Assembly (NCBI GenBank): GCA_910577325.1
Contig: CAJTMR010000011.1
Coordinates: 1-64,000, forward strand
Reading direction: 5' to 3'
Length of the DNA stretch: 64,000 nt
Source: an uncultured Parabacteroides sp.
Lineage (GTDB): Bacteria > Bacteroidota > Bacteroidia > Bacteroidales > Tannerellaceae
Each line of letters opens with the position of its first letter. Position 1 is the stretch's first letter. Shown here in pieces: positions 25,507 to 34,145 of the stretch. The position numbers and the translations under genes were made by a program. The notes under the pieces were generated by a model. It did no database searches, was not told the origin of the DNA, and saw nothing but the letters and a program-made list of their open reading frames with translations.

Positions 25507-28293
25507 TCAAAGTTTTTCCTTCAAATATTTTCCCGTATAGGACGTCTCACACATCGCCACCTCTTCCGGCGTTCCGGTGCAAACCAGATTCCCTCCGGCA
25601 CTCCCTCCTTCGGGGCCAAGGTCAACCAGATAGTCGGCACATTTGATCACATCCATGTTATGCTCGATGATAACGACCGTATGGCCTTTATCAATCAAGG
25701 CATTGAATGCTTTCAGTAACGTCTTTATATCATGAAAATGCAGACCGGTCGTCGGCTCATCAAAAACGAAAAGCGTCGGTTCCTGTTTCTCCTGCCCGAG
25801 ATAATAAGCAAGCTTCACACGCTGGTTTTCACCACCGGACAAAGTAGATGAAGTCTGTCCGAGTTTGATATACCCCAACCCGACATCCTGAAGAGGTTTC
25901 AGTTTTCTGACGATCTTCTTTTCCTGTGTTCCCGGATACTGCCCAAAGAACTCGATCGCCTGGTTTACGGTCATTTCCAGCATATCATAGATGCTCGCAC
26001 CATGATATTCGACATCGAGCACATCCTGTTTGAAGCGCTTACCGTGGCAGGTTTCACATTCAAGGGTGATATCAGCCATGAATTGCATCTCGACCGTGAT
26101 CTTTCCTTCTCCTTTACATTCTTCACATCGTCCACCTTCCTTATTAAAAGAGAAATAGGCAGCCGAATAACCCATCTGCTTGGCAAGGGGCTGTTCACCA
26201 TAAAGTTTACGAATTTCGTCGTAGGCTCCGATATAGGTCACCGGGTTGGAACGAGAACTTTTGCCGATGGAGTTCTGATCCACAAACTCGATATTTTTGA
26301 TCATGTGCATATCGCCTTCCAAACCGGAACAGTCTACCATCAAGCGGGCGGCCTCGTCCAAATAGTGCTTGACCCCTTCGTAGAAAATATCACGCACGAG
26401 AGAGCTTTTTCCCGAACCGCTGACACCTGTTACGACTGTCATCACGTTCAGAGGGAACTTCACATCGATCCCTTTCAGATTGTTTTTACGAGCGCCTTTC
26501 ACCTCGATATAATTATTCCAGGGACGACGATAAAGGGGCACTTCCATCCGGTCCTCTCCCGTCAAATACCGAACGGTATAACTGTTACTACTGGTTTTCA
26601 AATCGTCCACATCACCCTGATAGACAACTTCTCCACCCAGACGGCCGGCTTTCGGTCCGATATCGATAATGTAATCGGCCGCACGGATAATCTCTTCGTC
26701 ATGTTCCACCACGACAACCGTATTGCCTAATGCCTGCAATTGCCGGAGGACCTTGATCAATAAATCGGTGTCGCGCGAATGAAGCCCGATACTCGGTTCG
26801 TCCAATATATAAAGGGAACCGACCAGGCTGCTTCCCAAAGAGGTCGCCAAATTGATACGCTGGCTTTCCCCGCCGGAAAGGGAGGCGGACAAACGATCGA
26901 GCGTCAGGTAACCCAGCCCCACGTCCAACAAGAATTGCAGGCGGTTGGTGATCTCCGTCAGCAACCGTTTGGCGATGGATGTCTCGTTCTCGTCGAGTTG
27001 AAGGGTATCGAAAAAGGCTTTCGCTTCCGTGATCGGGAGAGTGACCAGTTCCGCAATATCCTTTCCGCCCACCTTTACATACAGGGCTTCGGGGCGCAGG
27101 CGGGAACCTTTGCAGGTCGGGCAAACGGTCTTCCCGCGATAACGTGCCAGCATCACACGGTACTGTATCTTATAAAGATTTTCTTCGACAAATTTAAAGA
27201 AGTCGTCAATACCGTGTAACCCACGGGCTCCATGCCAAAGCAAGTCCTTTTCCTTTTGCGTCAGATCGTAATAGGGACGATGGATCGGGAAATTATATTT
27301 TTCACTTTTTACAATAAACTCTTGCAGCCATTCTCCCATCACTTCACCTTTCCAGCAAACTACCGCTCCCTGAAAAACAGACAAACTTTTATCCGGGACG
27401 ACCAGATTCTCATCAATGCCAAGCACCTTCCCGAAACCTTCGCAAGTCGGGCAAGCACCTAACGGATTATTGAAGCTGAACATCATATCGGTCGGTTCCT
27501 CGAACACCATTCCATCAGCCTCGAACTTCTTGGAATATTCTTTCACAACCGTCCTTCCGGGCGCGTAAATACGGAGGATACAAGTATCGTGCCCTTCGAA
27601 GAAAGCAGTTTCGGCAGAATCGGCAAGACGGCTTTTCAACGTCTTGTCATCCGATACGACCAGACGGTCTATCAACAGTTCGATCACGGGGGAGGAAAGC
27701 AACGCGTCATCCGCCATCACTTCACCGATACGATAAACAGTCTCGTTGATGTACAAACGGGTATAACCTTCTTTTTGCAAGATTTCCAATTGCTCCTTCA
27801 TGCCGCGCCCAGCCGGCAGGACGACAGGTGCGTACACGGCAAAGCGCGTCCCCACAGGATAACCCAAGACTTCCTTCACGATATCGCTTACTTGATGTTT
27901 CTTCACTTCCGTCCCAGACACGGGAGAAATGGTTTTCCCGATACGGGCATACAGAAGACGAAGATATTCGTAGATCTCCGTAGAAGTTCCAACCGTCGAA
28001 CGCGGATTGCGGGTATTCACCTTTTGTTCGATGGCAATGGCAGGAGGAATGCCTTTGATATAGTCGCACTCCGGCTTACTCATACGTCCCAAAAACTGGC
28101 GGGCATAGGCAGAAAGGCTCTCCACATAGCGGCGCTGCCCTTCCGCATACAACGTATCAAATGCCAATGATGATTTTCCACTACCGGAAAGTCCGGTTAT
28201 AACGACCAGTTTATCTCTGGGAATCTCTACATCGATATTTTTCAGATTATTGATTCGAGCTCCCTTGATGAATATAGAATTGCTTTCGGACAT
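25507..28293 (-). CDS. uvrA: Excinuclease ABC subunit A
   Basis: About 928 residues, the damage-recognition ATPase of nucleotide excision repair. Two ABC ATPase halves are visible: Walker A GLSGSGKSSLAFDT near residue 35 with signature LSGGESQRINLA, and Walker A GVSGSGKSSL in the second half with LSGGENQRVKLA. Zinc-finger Cys pairs CPTCEG, CPTCKG, CEECKG and CETCHG are intact. I choose MSESNSIFIKGARINNLK (28293) as the start because the family begins there; the frame continues to 28320. Upstream, with only a promoter box between, lies the large dispersed repeat. Confidence 0.95.
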   Translation of the reverse strand: MSESNSIFIKGARINNLKNIDVEIPRDKLVVITGLSGSGKSSLAFDTLYAEGQRRYVESLSAYARQFLGRMSKPECDYIKGIPPAIAIEQKVNTRNPRSTVGTSTEIYEYLRLLYARIGKTISPVSGTEVKKHQVSDIVKEVLGYPVGTRFAVYAPVVLPAGRGMKEQLEILQKEGYTRLYINETVYRIGEVMADDALLSSPVIELLIDRLVVSDDKTLKSRLADSAETAFFEGHDTCILRIYAPGRTVVKEYSKKFEADGMVFEEPTDMMFSFNNPLGACPTCEGFGKVLGIDENLVVPDKSLSVFQGAVVCWKGEVMGEWLQEFIVKSEKYNFPIHRPYYDLTQKEKDLLWHGARGLHGIDDFFKFVEENLYKIQYRVMLARYRGKTVCPTCKGSRLRPEALYVKVGGKDIAELVTLPITEAKAFFDTLQLDENETSIAKRLLTEITNRLQFLLDVGLGYLTLDRLSASLSGGESQRINLATSLGSSLVGSLYILDEPSIGLHSRDTDLLIKVLRQLQALGNTVVVVEHDEEIIRAADYIIDIGPKAGRLGGEVVYQGDVDDLKTSSNSYTVRYLTGEDRMEVPLYRRPWNNYIEVKGARKNNLKGIDVKFPLNVMTVVTGVSGSGKSSLVRDIFYEGVKHYLDEAARLMVDCSGLEGDMHMIKNIEFVDQNSIGKSSRSNPVTYIGAYDEIRKLYGEQPLAKQMGYSAAYFSFNKEGGRCEECKGEGKITVEMQFMADITLECETCHGKRFKQDVLDVEYHGASIYDMLEMTVNQAIEFFGQYPGTQEKKIVRKLKPLQDVGLGYIKLGQTSSTLSGGENQRVKLAYYLGQEKQEPTLFVFDEPTTGLHFHDIKTLLKAFNALIDKGHTVVIIEHNMDVIKCADYLVDLGPEGGSAGGNLVCTGTPEEVAMCETSYTGKYLKEKL

Positions 28294-28372
28294 AATTATT
28301 TCCTTCTTTAATCGATCCAAGCTTGTCTGTTACTTTTCCCTTGATCCAAAGGTAACAGACAAACCCGAATTG

Positions 28373-28380
28373 CAAAGATA
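28373..28380 (-). promoter_or_regulatory. -7 box for uvrA
   Basis: The minus strand reads TATCTTTG, matching TAnnTTTG, 79 bp upstream of the chosen uvrA start. Confidence 0.5.
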
Positions 28381-28413
28381 AAAAAGGATTACCGTTTTGC
28401 CAAGTAAACGATA

Positions 28414-28905
28414 TGCCGTTTATGTTTACAAAAAATAGCCATCGGCGAAAAAGATGCCAAAACAGGGCATAAAAGTACCTCCAACATGGCGGATAAACTT
28501 CTCTGCATCCCCGTCAGGGCTTCGCGCAGACCCGGGTCTGCACCTCTCCCGCACCCGGGTCTGTGTGGCGGGTACACCCGGGTCTCAAGCAGCTTTAAAA
28601 GCTGTTTTTGACAAAAGAAAAGCCTGTCTTGATGAAAAAAGAAGCCGTTTTAACATGTTTTGCACCTGTTTCCGGACGGTCCCTGTTTTTATCGTATAAT
28701 TGATACACAGGATGTTATCGTTTTTAACTATGATAGGTGTGATAGATGAATGATAGTACAAAACAGCAACTATCATACCATAACCTATTGGTTTAAACCA
28801 ATATACGGACAAATATGATAGTATGATGGTTGGTTTGCGAAATTTTCATAAGGAGAAAGAGGTGATCCCGGATAACAATTTTTGGTGCGGTTACCCTGAT
28901 GATGC
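28414..28905 (+). repeat. Large dispersed intergenic repeat, copy A
   Basis: About 490 bp that recurs at 59225-59735 in the same orientation. The core 28580-28830 aligns without gaps at about 90 percent identity, including 55 identical bases at about 28601-28656. Structure in order: a CCCGGGT block with the perfect palindrome GCAGACCCGGGTCTGC at 28526-28541 and two further CCCGGGTCT words; the conserved core; an ATGATAG/CTATCAT hairpin near 28750-28776; and the perfect palindrome TATTGGTTTAAACCAATA at 28786-28803. The edges are less similar. Small open frames inside it are not credible genes: the best one differs from its counterpart by about 20 changes spread evenly over the three codon positions. 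It fills the uvrA-GHL10 gap. Function is unknown: a mobile-element-like repeat, a structured RNA or a DNA site. Confidence 0.8.
28786..28803. promoter_or_regulatory. 18-bp perfect palindrome in repeat copy A
   Basis: TATTGGTTTAAACCAATA is its own reverse complement and is kept unchanged in copy B, where it extends to 20 bp. It resembles a binding site for a dimeric protein. Confidence 0.55.
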
Positions 28906-28939
28906 AGTTCCAAATAAAATATAATTCAAAAATTATAAG

Positions 28940-28947
28940 TATGTTTG
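28940..28947 (+). promoter_or_regulatory. -7 box for the GHL10 gene
   Basis: TATGTTTG matches TAnnTTTG, 30 bp before the ATG at 28978 and about 35 bp past the end of repeat copy A. Confidence 0.5.
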
Positions 28948-28977
28948 CACCATAAATCGCATATTCAATAATTATTC

Positions 28978-30501
28978 ATGATGACAAAACATCTTCGTTT
29001 ATTACTGGTTTTACTCCTTTGCATAGTCACATCATGTAAAACGACACAACAAATACCGCAGCAACCAACTGGTAAAGAAGCGAAACGGGAATTTCGCGGA
29101 GCCTGGATACAAACAGCTTACCAAGGAGAATATAAAAACATGACACCTGCACAAATGCGGAAAGACTTTGTCCGCAAGCTCAACTATTTGCAGAAATGCG
29201 GGATCAACGCTATCATCTTCCAAGTACGCCCAGAAGCCGATGCTTTCTATAAATCGGACATCGAACCTTGGAGCCGTTTCTACACCGGACAACAGGGACT
29301 CGCTCCGGCCGGGAACTTCGACGTGATGGCTTTTTTGCTCGAAGAATGCCATAAACGAAACATGGAATTCCACGCCTGGTTGAATCCTTACCGGGCAAGT
29401 ACAGCCGGAAACACCCGTTTTGCCGATTCACATATTTACAACAAGCATCCGGAATGGTTCGTGACCTACAACAAGCAAATCCTGTTTGATCCGGGATTAC
29501 CCGAAAGCCGGCAGTTCATCTGCCGCGTGGTACGGGATATCGTGAGCCGTTATGATGTAGACGCGATCCACATGGACGACTATTTCTACCCCTATCCGGT
29601 AGCGGGCATGCCTTTCCCGGATGACAAAAGTTTTCAAAAATACGGCCTGGACAAAGGATATAAAGTATCACAACGTGCTGACTGGAGAAGGGAAAACGTA
29701 AACAAACTGATCCGTGAGATCAAGCGCACCATCCTACTATCCAAACCGTGGGTCAGATTCGGCATCAGCCCATTCGGCATCTACCGCAACAAGAAAAGCA
29801 CACCCGACGGTTCAGGCAGCAACACCAACGGATTGCAGAATTACGACGACCTGTATGCAGACGTGACGCGCTGGGTGAAAGAAGGGTGGATAGATTATAA
29901 CATCCCACAGATATACTGGGAGATCGGACATCCGGCAGCCGACTACATCACGTTGGTCAAATGGTGGAACCAAAACGCCAATAACGGACATCTGTATATC
30001 GGTCAAGATGTAGCCCGCACCATGAAAGCGGGAGAGCTGACCCGTAAGATGCGCTACGAACGTGCACTTTCCCATATCAGCGGAAATTGTTTCTGGCCTG
30101 CAAACGAAATACTCTGGGACAACAAAGGGGTGGCCGACAGCCTGAAACAGAACTATCACCGCTATCCGGCATTGATCCCGGCTTATACCCATCTGCACAA
30201 CCGGGCTCCGCAAGAAGTCAAGAAACTGAAAGCCGAATGGACAGTTCAGGGCTATCTGTTACACTGGCAAGCGGAACAAAGCAAGACGAATCCCGAATTG
30301 GCAAGCTATTTCGTCATTTACCGCTTTGAGAACAAGGAACCGGTCCATCTGGACGACCCTTCGAAAATCGTAGCAATCACACGCGAGACGAACTATTTGC
30401 TGCCCTATAACGACGGGAAACACAAATACCGTTATGTAGTCACCGCAGTAGACCGTTTCCATAATGAAAATCAAGGGAAAAGCAAAAAGGTAAAACTTTA
30501 A
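28978..30501 (+). CDS. GHL10 (DUF187) family glycosidase-like lipoprotein
   Basis: A 507-residue lipoprotein (lipobox VTSC near residue 20). The body matches the glycosyl-hydrolase-like family 10 (YngK/DUF187) TIM barrel: REFRGAWIQTAY, then CGINAIIFQVRPEADA, FHAWLNPYR, and DAIHMDDYFYPYP, whose acidic residues are the likely active site. C-terminal residues of about 410-507 look like an Fn3-type beta-sandwich. Family members are thought to act on cell-wall or surface polysaccharides; the substrate is unknown. The gene stands alone with its own promoter box. Confidence 0.85.
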   Translation: MMTKHLRLLLVLLLCIVTSCKTTQQIPQQPTGKEAKREFRGAWIQTAYQGEYKNMTPAQMRKDFVRKLNYLQKCGINAIIFQVRPEADAFYKSDIEPWSRFYTGQQGLAPAGNFDVMAFLLEECHKRNMEFHAWLNPYRASTAGNTRFADSHIYNKHPEWFVTYNKQILFDPGLPESRQFICRVVRDIVSRYDVDAIHMDDYFYPYPVAGMPFPDDKSFQKYGLDKGYKVSQRADWRRENVNKLIREIKRTILLSKPWVRFGISPFGIYRNKKSTPDGSGSNTNGLQNYDDLYADVTRWVKEGWIDYNIPQIYWEIGHPAADYITLVKWWNQNANNGHLYIGQDVARTMKAGELTRKMRYERALSHISGNCFWPANEILWDNKGVADSLKQNYHRYPALIPAYTHLHNRAPQEVKKLKAEWTVQGYLLHWQAEQSKTNPELASYFVIYRFENKEPVHLDDPSKIVAITRETNYLLPYNDGKHKYRYVVTAVDRFHNENQGKSKKVKL

Positions 30502-30509
30502 ATTCAATC

Positions 30510-30583
30510 ACAGATGTATGATTTTATCTGCCAGAAACAGACCAATTGCACCTGAAAGCGATCGCCAATTTTCATACATCTGT
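30510..30583. repeat. 12-bp perfect inverted repeat after GHL10 gene
   Basis: ACAGATGTATGA (30510-30521) and TCATACATCTGT (30572-30583) are perfectly complementary around a 50-nt loop. There is no T-run, so it is not a standard terminator; it could still cap the GHL10 transcript. Confidence 0.45.
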
Positions 30584-30671
30584 AATAAAACATTCCCGAA
30601 TATTTTATTCCTTTTTGCAACATCCGACAAGGATGTGCAATTATATAATAAAGCAATAAGTTATTGTCATT

Positions 30672-31235
30672 ATGAAAAAGAGCATTATATACACAGGAAC
30701 CGGCGACAAGGGAACCACTTCCTTAGTTGGCGGCCAACGAGTGTCGAAAGCACACCAACGTATCGAGAGTTATGGTACGGTCGACGAACTGAACTCGTTT
30801 ATCGGTTTGTTGATCACTTCTCTGGAAGAGAAAGCGGATCAGGACTTTCTGCTGTTTATCCAGCACAAATTGTTCACGATCGGTTCCTATCTGGCGACCG
30901 ACCAGGAAAACACGGAGCTGAAAGTAGAAAGCAAGGTAATGCCGGAAACGATCACCCGTATCGAGCGCGAAATAGACCGCCTGGATAACGAACTGCCCAA
31001 GATGCGCAACTTTATTTTGCCTGGAGGAAGCCGTTCAGCTTCTTTGGCGCATGTGTGCCGTACGGTCTGTCGACGTGCCGAGCGTCAGATTTACCGTTTG
31101 GCGGAGACAATTGCCGTTGAAGAACCGGTCCTGGTATTTATGAACAGACTATCTGATTATCTGTTTGTTCTGGCACGTAAGGAATGTATACGGAATAATG
31201 GCAAAGAAATTATCTGGGATTATACTTGCATCTAA
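30672..31235 (+). CDS. Cob(I)alamin adenosyltransferase, PduO type
   Basis: A 187-residue enzyme that transfers the adenosyl group of ATP to cob(I)alamin, giving coenzyme B12. The glycine-rich N-terminus YTGTGDKGTTSLVGGQRV binds ATP; SYGTVDELNSF is conserved; and FILPGGSRSASLAHVCRTVCRRAER near residues 118-142 is the PduO/MMAB signature, with the Arg and Glu that hold ATP and close the active site. Length fits the short PduO form. No other cobalamin gene lies nearby. B12-dependent methylmalonyl-CoA mutase elsewhere is a likely user. Confidence 0.92.
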   Translation: MKKSIIYTGTGDKGTTSLVGGQRVSKAHQRIESYGTVDELNSFIGLLITSLEEKADQDFLLFIQHKLFTIGSYLATDQENTELKVESKVMPETITRIEREIDRLDNELPKMRNFILPGGSRSASLAHVCRTVCRRAERQIYRLAETIAVEEPVLVFMNRLSDYLFVLARKECIRNNGKEIIWDYTCI

Positions 31236-31247
31236 AGAATATTGTTT

Positions 31248-31255
31248 TATTTTTG
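31248..31255 (+). promoter_or_regulatory. Promoter for the DUF2795 gene
   Basis: TATTTTTG matches TAnnTTTG; CTTG at 31225-31228, 19 bp upstream, can serve as the -33 element. Confidence 0.55.
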
Positions 31256-31306
31256 CGGAAAATTTGAGAACTTAATCACTGCGGTGGTTATTAATACTTG
31301 ACAGCT

Positions 31307-31528
31307 ATGTATTGGACATTAGAGTTAGCTTCAAAATTGGAAGACGCACCTTGGCCTGCAACCAAGGATGAATTGATTGACTATGCACAACGTTCTGGTG
31401 CGCCACTGGAAGTAATTGAGAATTTGCAGGAAATGGAAGACGAAGGTGAGATTTACGAATGCATGGAAGATATCTGGCCCGACTATCCAAGTAAAGAAGA
31501 CTTTTTCTTTAACGAGGAAGAATATTAA
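31307..31528 (+). CDS. Small acidic DUF2795 protein
   Basis: A 73-residue acidic, helical protein starting MYWTLELASKLEDAPWPATKDELIDYAQRSG in part, the pattern of DUF2795 proteins in Bacteroidetes. The C-terminus (PSKEDFFFNEEEY) is strongly acidic. No signal or membrane segment is seen. I use the ATG at 31307; an in-frame TTG at 31298 is less likely. It has its own promoter and a strong terminator, so it is a single-gene unit, and such isolated highly conserved small genes tend to be well expressed. Function is unknown. Confidence 0.85.
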   Translation: MYWTLELASKLEDAPWPATKDELIDYAQRSGAPLEVIENLQEMEDEGEIYECMEDIWPDYPSKEDFFFNEEEY

Positions 31529-31556
31529 TCTCATTTAAATAGATTAAATTAAATAT

Positions 31557-31600
31557 CAGCGCGATAAACAAGTATGATTTGTTTGTCGCGCTGGTGTTTT
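31557..31600 (+). terminator. Terminator of the DUF2795 gene
   Basis: AGCGCGATAAACAA (31558-31571) pairs with TTGTTTGTCGCGCT (31579-31592) across a 7-nt loop, followed by GGTGTTTT. It is a 14-bp stem with a single G-U pair. Confidence 0.75.
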
Positions 31601-31706
31601 ATAGAAGATCGAAAGATTATTAAAGACATAAGATTTTTATTTAGGAAGAATGACCTGATATACAATTTATCTCATTCTTTTTCGTTTATTTTTTCATAAA
31701 AGCAAG

Positions 31707-31714
31707 TAACTTTG
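31707..31714 (+). promoter_or_regulatory. -7 box for the type IX secretion operon
   Basis: TAACTTTG matches TAnnTTTG, 31 bp before the porP ATG. GTTT at 31684-31687 is a weak -33 candidate. No comparable box precedes gldK, gldL or gldM. Confidence 0.5.
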
Positions 31715-31745
31715 CCGGTCTTTATAGTTGTTATAGGAAAATCAA

Positions 31746-32696
31746 ATGAACAAATATCTCCTGCTTATTATCCTTTTGGCAACCAGTCTCACGGGAGTAC
31801 GGGCGCAATACGACTCGCAACTAAGCCAATATTTTATGGCGTTAGGTTACTACAACCCGGCGTATGCAGGTGTCACGGGGGACTTAAATATGCTGGCGTT
31901 GTCCCGCTTGCAATATGTCGGTGTTGACGGGGCGCCGACTTCTTTCTTCATTAATGCGGATATGCCACTGAAGCTTGGAAAAACCAATCATGGCGTCGGG
32001 ATGGTCGTCTTTACCGAAGGAATCGGACTTTTTGTTAATACACATGTCAATTTACAGTATGCCTATAAACAGAAACTGTTTGGAGGCACGCTCAGTATCG
32101 GAATGCAGTTTGGAATGGTAAACCAGTCGTTTGACGGAGAAAGGGTCTTTTACCCGACCAGCCAGTTCCATCAACAGGAAGATCAGGCGATTCCGCAGAC
32201 AAAGGTGAGCGGAATGGGTTTTGACTTAAACGCCGGGCTTTACTATCACCGCAAGAATCTCTATGCCGGTTTAGGAGTCACGCACTTAAACAAAACGGAA
32301 ATCTCATTGGATGAATATTCTTCCATGTATCTTGCCAGTACATATAATTTGATAGCCGGATACAATATTCAGTTTCGAAACCCGTTGTATGAATTGCAGC
32401 CGTCTGTATTCTTGAAAACAGACATGCAGAGTTTTCAGGCGGACATAACCGCCCGGTTGTTTTATAATAAGATGTTTAACGGAGGTCTTTCTTGGCGTGT
32501 GAATGAATCGGTGATCCTGTTGTTAGGAGCTAAGATCGGAAGTTTCCAGGTAGGATATGCGTATGATTTCCCGATCTCTACCATACCCATCTTGAAAGCC
32601 ACGAGTGGAAGCCACGAGTTGGTAGTGAGCTACAAGCTGAAGTTGAAAAAATCGAAGTCAGGAAAGAATAGACATAAAAGTGTACGTATATTATAG
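31746..32696 (+). CDS. porP: Type IX secretion outer-membrane protein PorP
   Basis: A 316-residue outer-membrane beta-barrel of the PorP/SprF family. A signal peptide ends near GVRAQ. It is followed by the hallmark SQYFMALGYYNPAYAGVTGDLNMLALSRLQYVG, here spanning residues of about 28-62, and the C-terminal region is built of alternating strands. It works with GldK and GldN at the outer membrane in type IX secretion. It leads the operon porP-gldK-gldL-gldM-gldN, the same order as in Porphyromonas gingivalis, and stops 3 bp before gldK. Confidence 0.9.
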   Translation: MNKYLLLIILLATSLTGVRAQYDSQLSQYFMALGYYNPAYAGVTGDLNMLALSRLQYVGVDGAPTSFFINADMPLKLGKTNHGVGMVVFTEGIGLFVNTHVNLQYAYKQKLFGGTLSIGMQFGMVNQSFDGERVFYPTSQFHQQEDQAIPQTKVSGMGFDLNAGLYYHRKNLYAGLGVTHLNKTEISLDEYSSMYLASTYNLIAGYNIQFRNPLYELQPSVFLKTDMQSFQADITARLFYNKMFNGGLSWRVNESVILLLGAKIGSFQVGYAYDFPISTIPILKATSGSHELVVSYKLKLKKSKSGKNRHKSVRIL

Positions 32697-32699
32697 TAT

Positions 32700-34127
32700 A
32701 TGAAAAAAGTATTGTTAGTACTTGCGGCAGTAGCCCTGTTTACCTCATGTGGCAAAACCCTTTCCGGTGGCGGGGGCGAAGTGACAGGGGCACGCTCGGT
32801 TGCGTTTAACGAACCCGCCCCTTACGGGATGGTTTTGATCAAAAGAGGCTCATTCGAGATGGGACCCGCTGATAAGGATTCCTTGTGGGGAATTAATCCG
32901 GAAACAAAAGGTGTCTCTTTCGATGCTTTCTGGATGGACGAGACAGAGGTGACAAATGCCAAATACCGTCAGTTTGTGTATTGGGTGCGCGATTCCATTA
33001 TCCGCGAACGCCTGGCCGATCCGGCGTATGGCGGCAACGACCTGTTTAAGATTACCGAAGACAAATACGGCGAACCGGTAACCCCGCATCTGGACTGGAG
33101 CCGCCCGATCCCTTGGAAACGTGCCAATGAAGACGAAATCCGGGCGATCGAAAGTGTCTATGCCGTAAATCCGGTGACAGGCGAAAAGACGCTGGACCCG
33201 AAACAGATGGTCTATCGCTACGAATGGTATGACTATACGTCGGCAGCCCTTCGCAAACACAATCTGGATCCGGCAGCCCGCGTGCGTAACACCGATATCC
33301 AAGTCGATCCGAACGAAGTGATCATGATTTCCAAAGATACGGCTTACATCACTGAGGAAGGCGAGATCGTAAACGAAACCATCACACGCCCGCTTAGCGG
33401 ACCGTGGGACTTCCTCCATACCCGTATCGTAAATATCTATCCGGACGAAAGTTGCTGGGTGAATGACTTCAACAATGCTTATAACGAGCCTTATATGCGT
33501 ATGTATTTCTCGCATCCGGGCTATGACGATTATCCTGTAGTAGGTGTTTCCTGGGAACAGGCGACCGCTTTCTGCGTATGGCGTACTAATCTCTTCAAGG
33601 AATCTCTGAACTTCCCCAGCGGACAAGCGATCGAACCGTTCCGTCTGCCTACGGAAGGCGAATGGGAATATGCAGCCCGTACGGGTAAAAACGAAAACAA
33701 ATATCCATGGGCCGGCGACGAGTTGGTGAGCGGAAAAGGTTGTTTCTTAGGCAACTTCAAACCGGGCAAAGGCAACTATACGGAAGACGGACACCTGATC
33801 ACTTCGCGGGTCGGTTCTTTCGCCCCAAACGAATTCGGCCTCTATGACATGGCCGGTAATGTGGCGGAGTGGACATCGACTTCCTATTCCGAATCCGGGC
33901 CGAGCCAGATGAGCGATATGAACCCGGACTTGCGTTATAATGCCGCAAAGGAAGATCCATACGCCATGAAGAAAAAGGTAGTCCGAGGAGGTTCATGGAA
34001 AGACGTGGCACAGTTTATCCGCTCGGATATGCGTACTTTCGAATACCAGAACGAAACCCGTTCATACATCGGTTTCCGTTGCGCCCGTACACAAATCGGC
34101 TTTTCGAGAGCAAAAGGTAAAAAATAA
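32700..34127 (+). CDS. gldK: Type IX secretion lipoprotein GldK (PorK)
   Basis: A 475-residue outer-membrane lipoprotein with lipobox FTSC near residue 17. The body is a formylglycine-generating-enzyme-like (SUMF1) fold: GMVLIKRGSFEMGP, FWMDETEVTNAKYRQFV, PVVGVSWEQATAFCVWR, FRLPTEGEWEYAAR and the C-terminal VVRGGSWKD with GFRCAR. In this family the fold is structural: GldK forms with GldN the periplasmic ring attached to the outer membrane. The long insertion between residues of about 110 and 270 is usual for GldK. Gene spacing (3 bp after porP, 18 bp before gldL) indicates one transcript. Confidence 0.93.
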   Translation: MKKVLLVLAAVALFTSCGKTLSGGGGEVTGARSVAFNEPAPYGMVLIKRGSFEMGPADKDSLWGINPETKGVSFDAFWMDETEVTNAKYRQFVYWVRDSIIRERLADPAYGGNDLFKITEDKYGEPVTPHLDWSRPIPWKRANEDEIRAIESVYAVNPVTGEKTLDPKQMVYRYEWYDYTSAALRKHNLDPAARVRNTDIQVDPNEVIMISKDTAYITEEGEIVNETITRPLSGPWDFLHTRIVNIYPDESCWVNDFNNAYNEPYMRMYFSHPGYDDYPVVGVSWEQATAFCVWRTNLFKESLNFPSGQAIEPFRLPTEGEWEYAARTGKNENKYPWAGDELVSGKGCFLGNFKPGKGNYTEDGHLITSRVGSFAPNEFGLYDMAGNVAEWTSTSYSESGPSQMSDMNPDLRYNAAKEDPYAMKKKVVRGGSWKDVAQFIRSDMRTFEYQNETRSYIGFRCARTQIGFSRAKGKK

Positions 34128-34145
34128 CGAAATATACATCACATC

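Noticed and set aside
28454..28812. Small genes inside repeat copy A (plus-strand 81 codons, minus-strand 75 codons)
   Set aside because: The plus-strand frame is shifted in copy B, and the minus-strand frame shows no third-position bias among its differences. No start signal or family resemblance.
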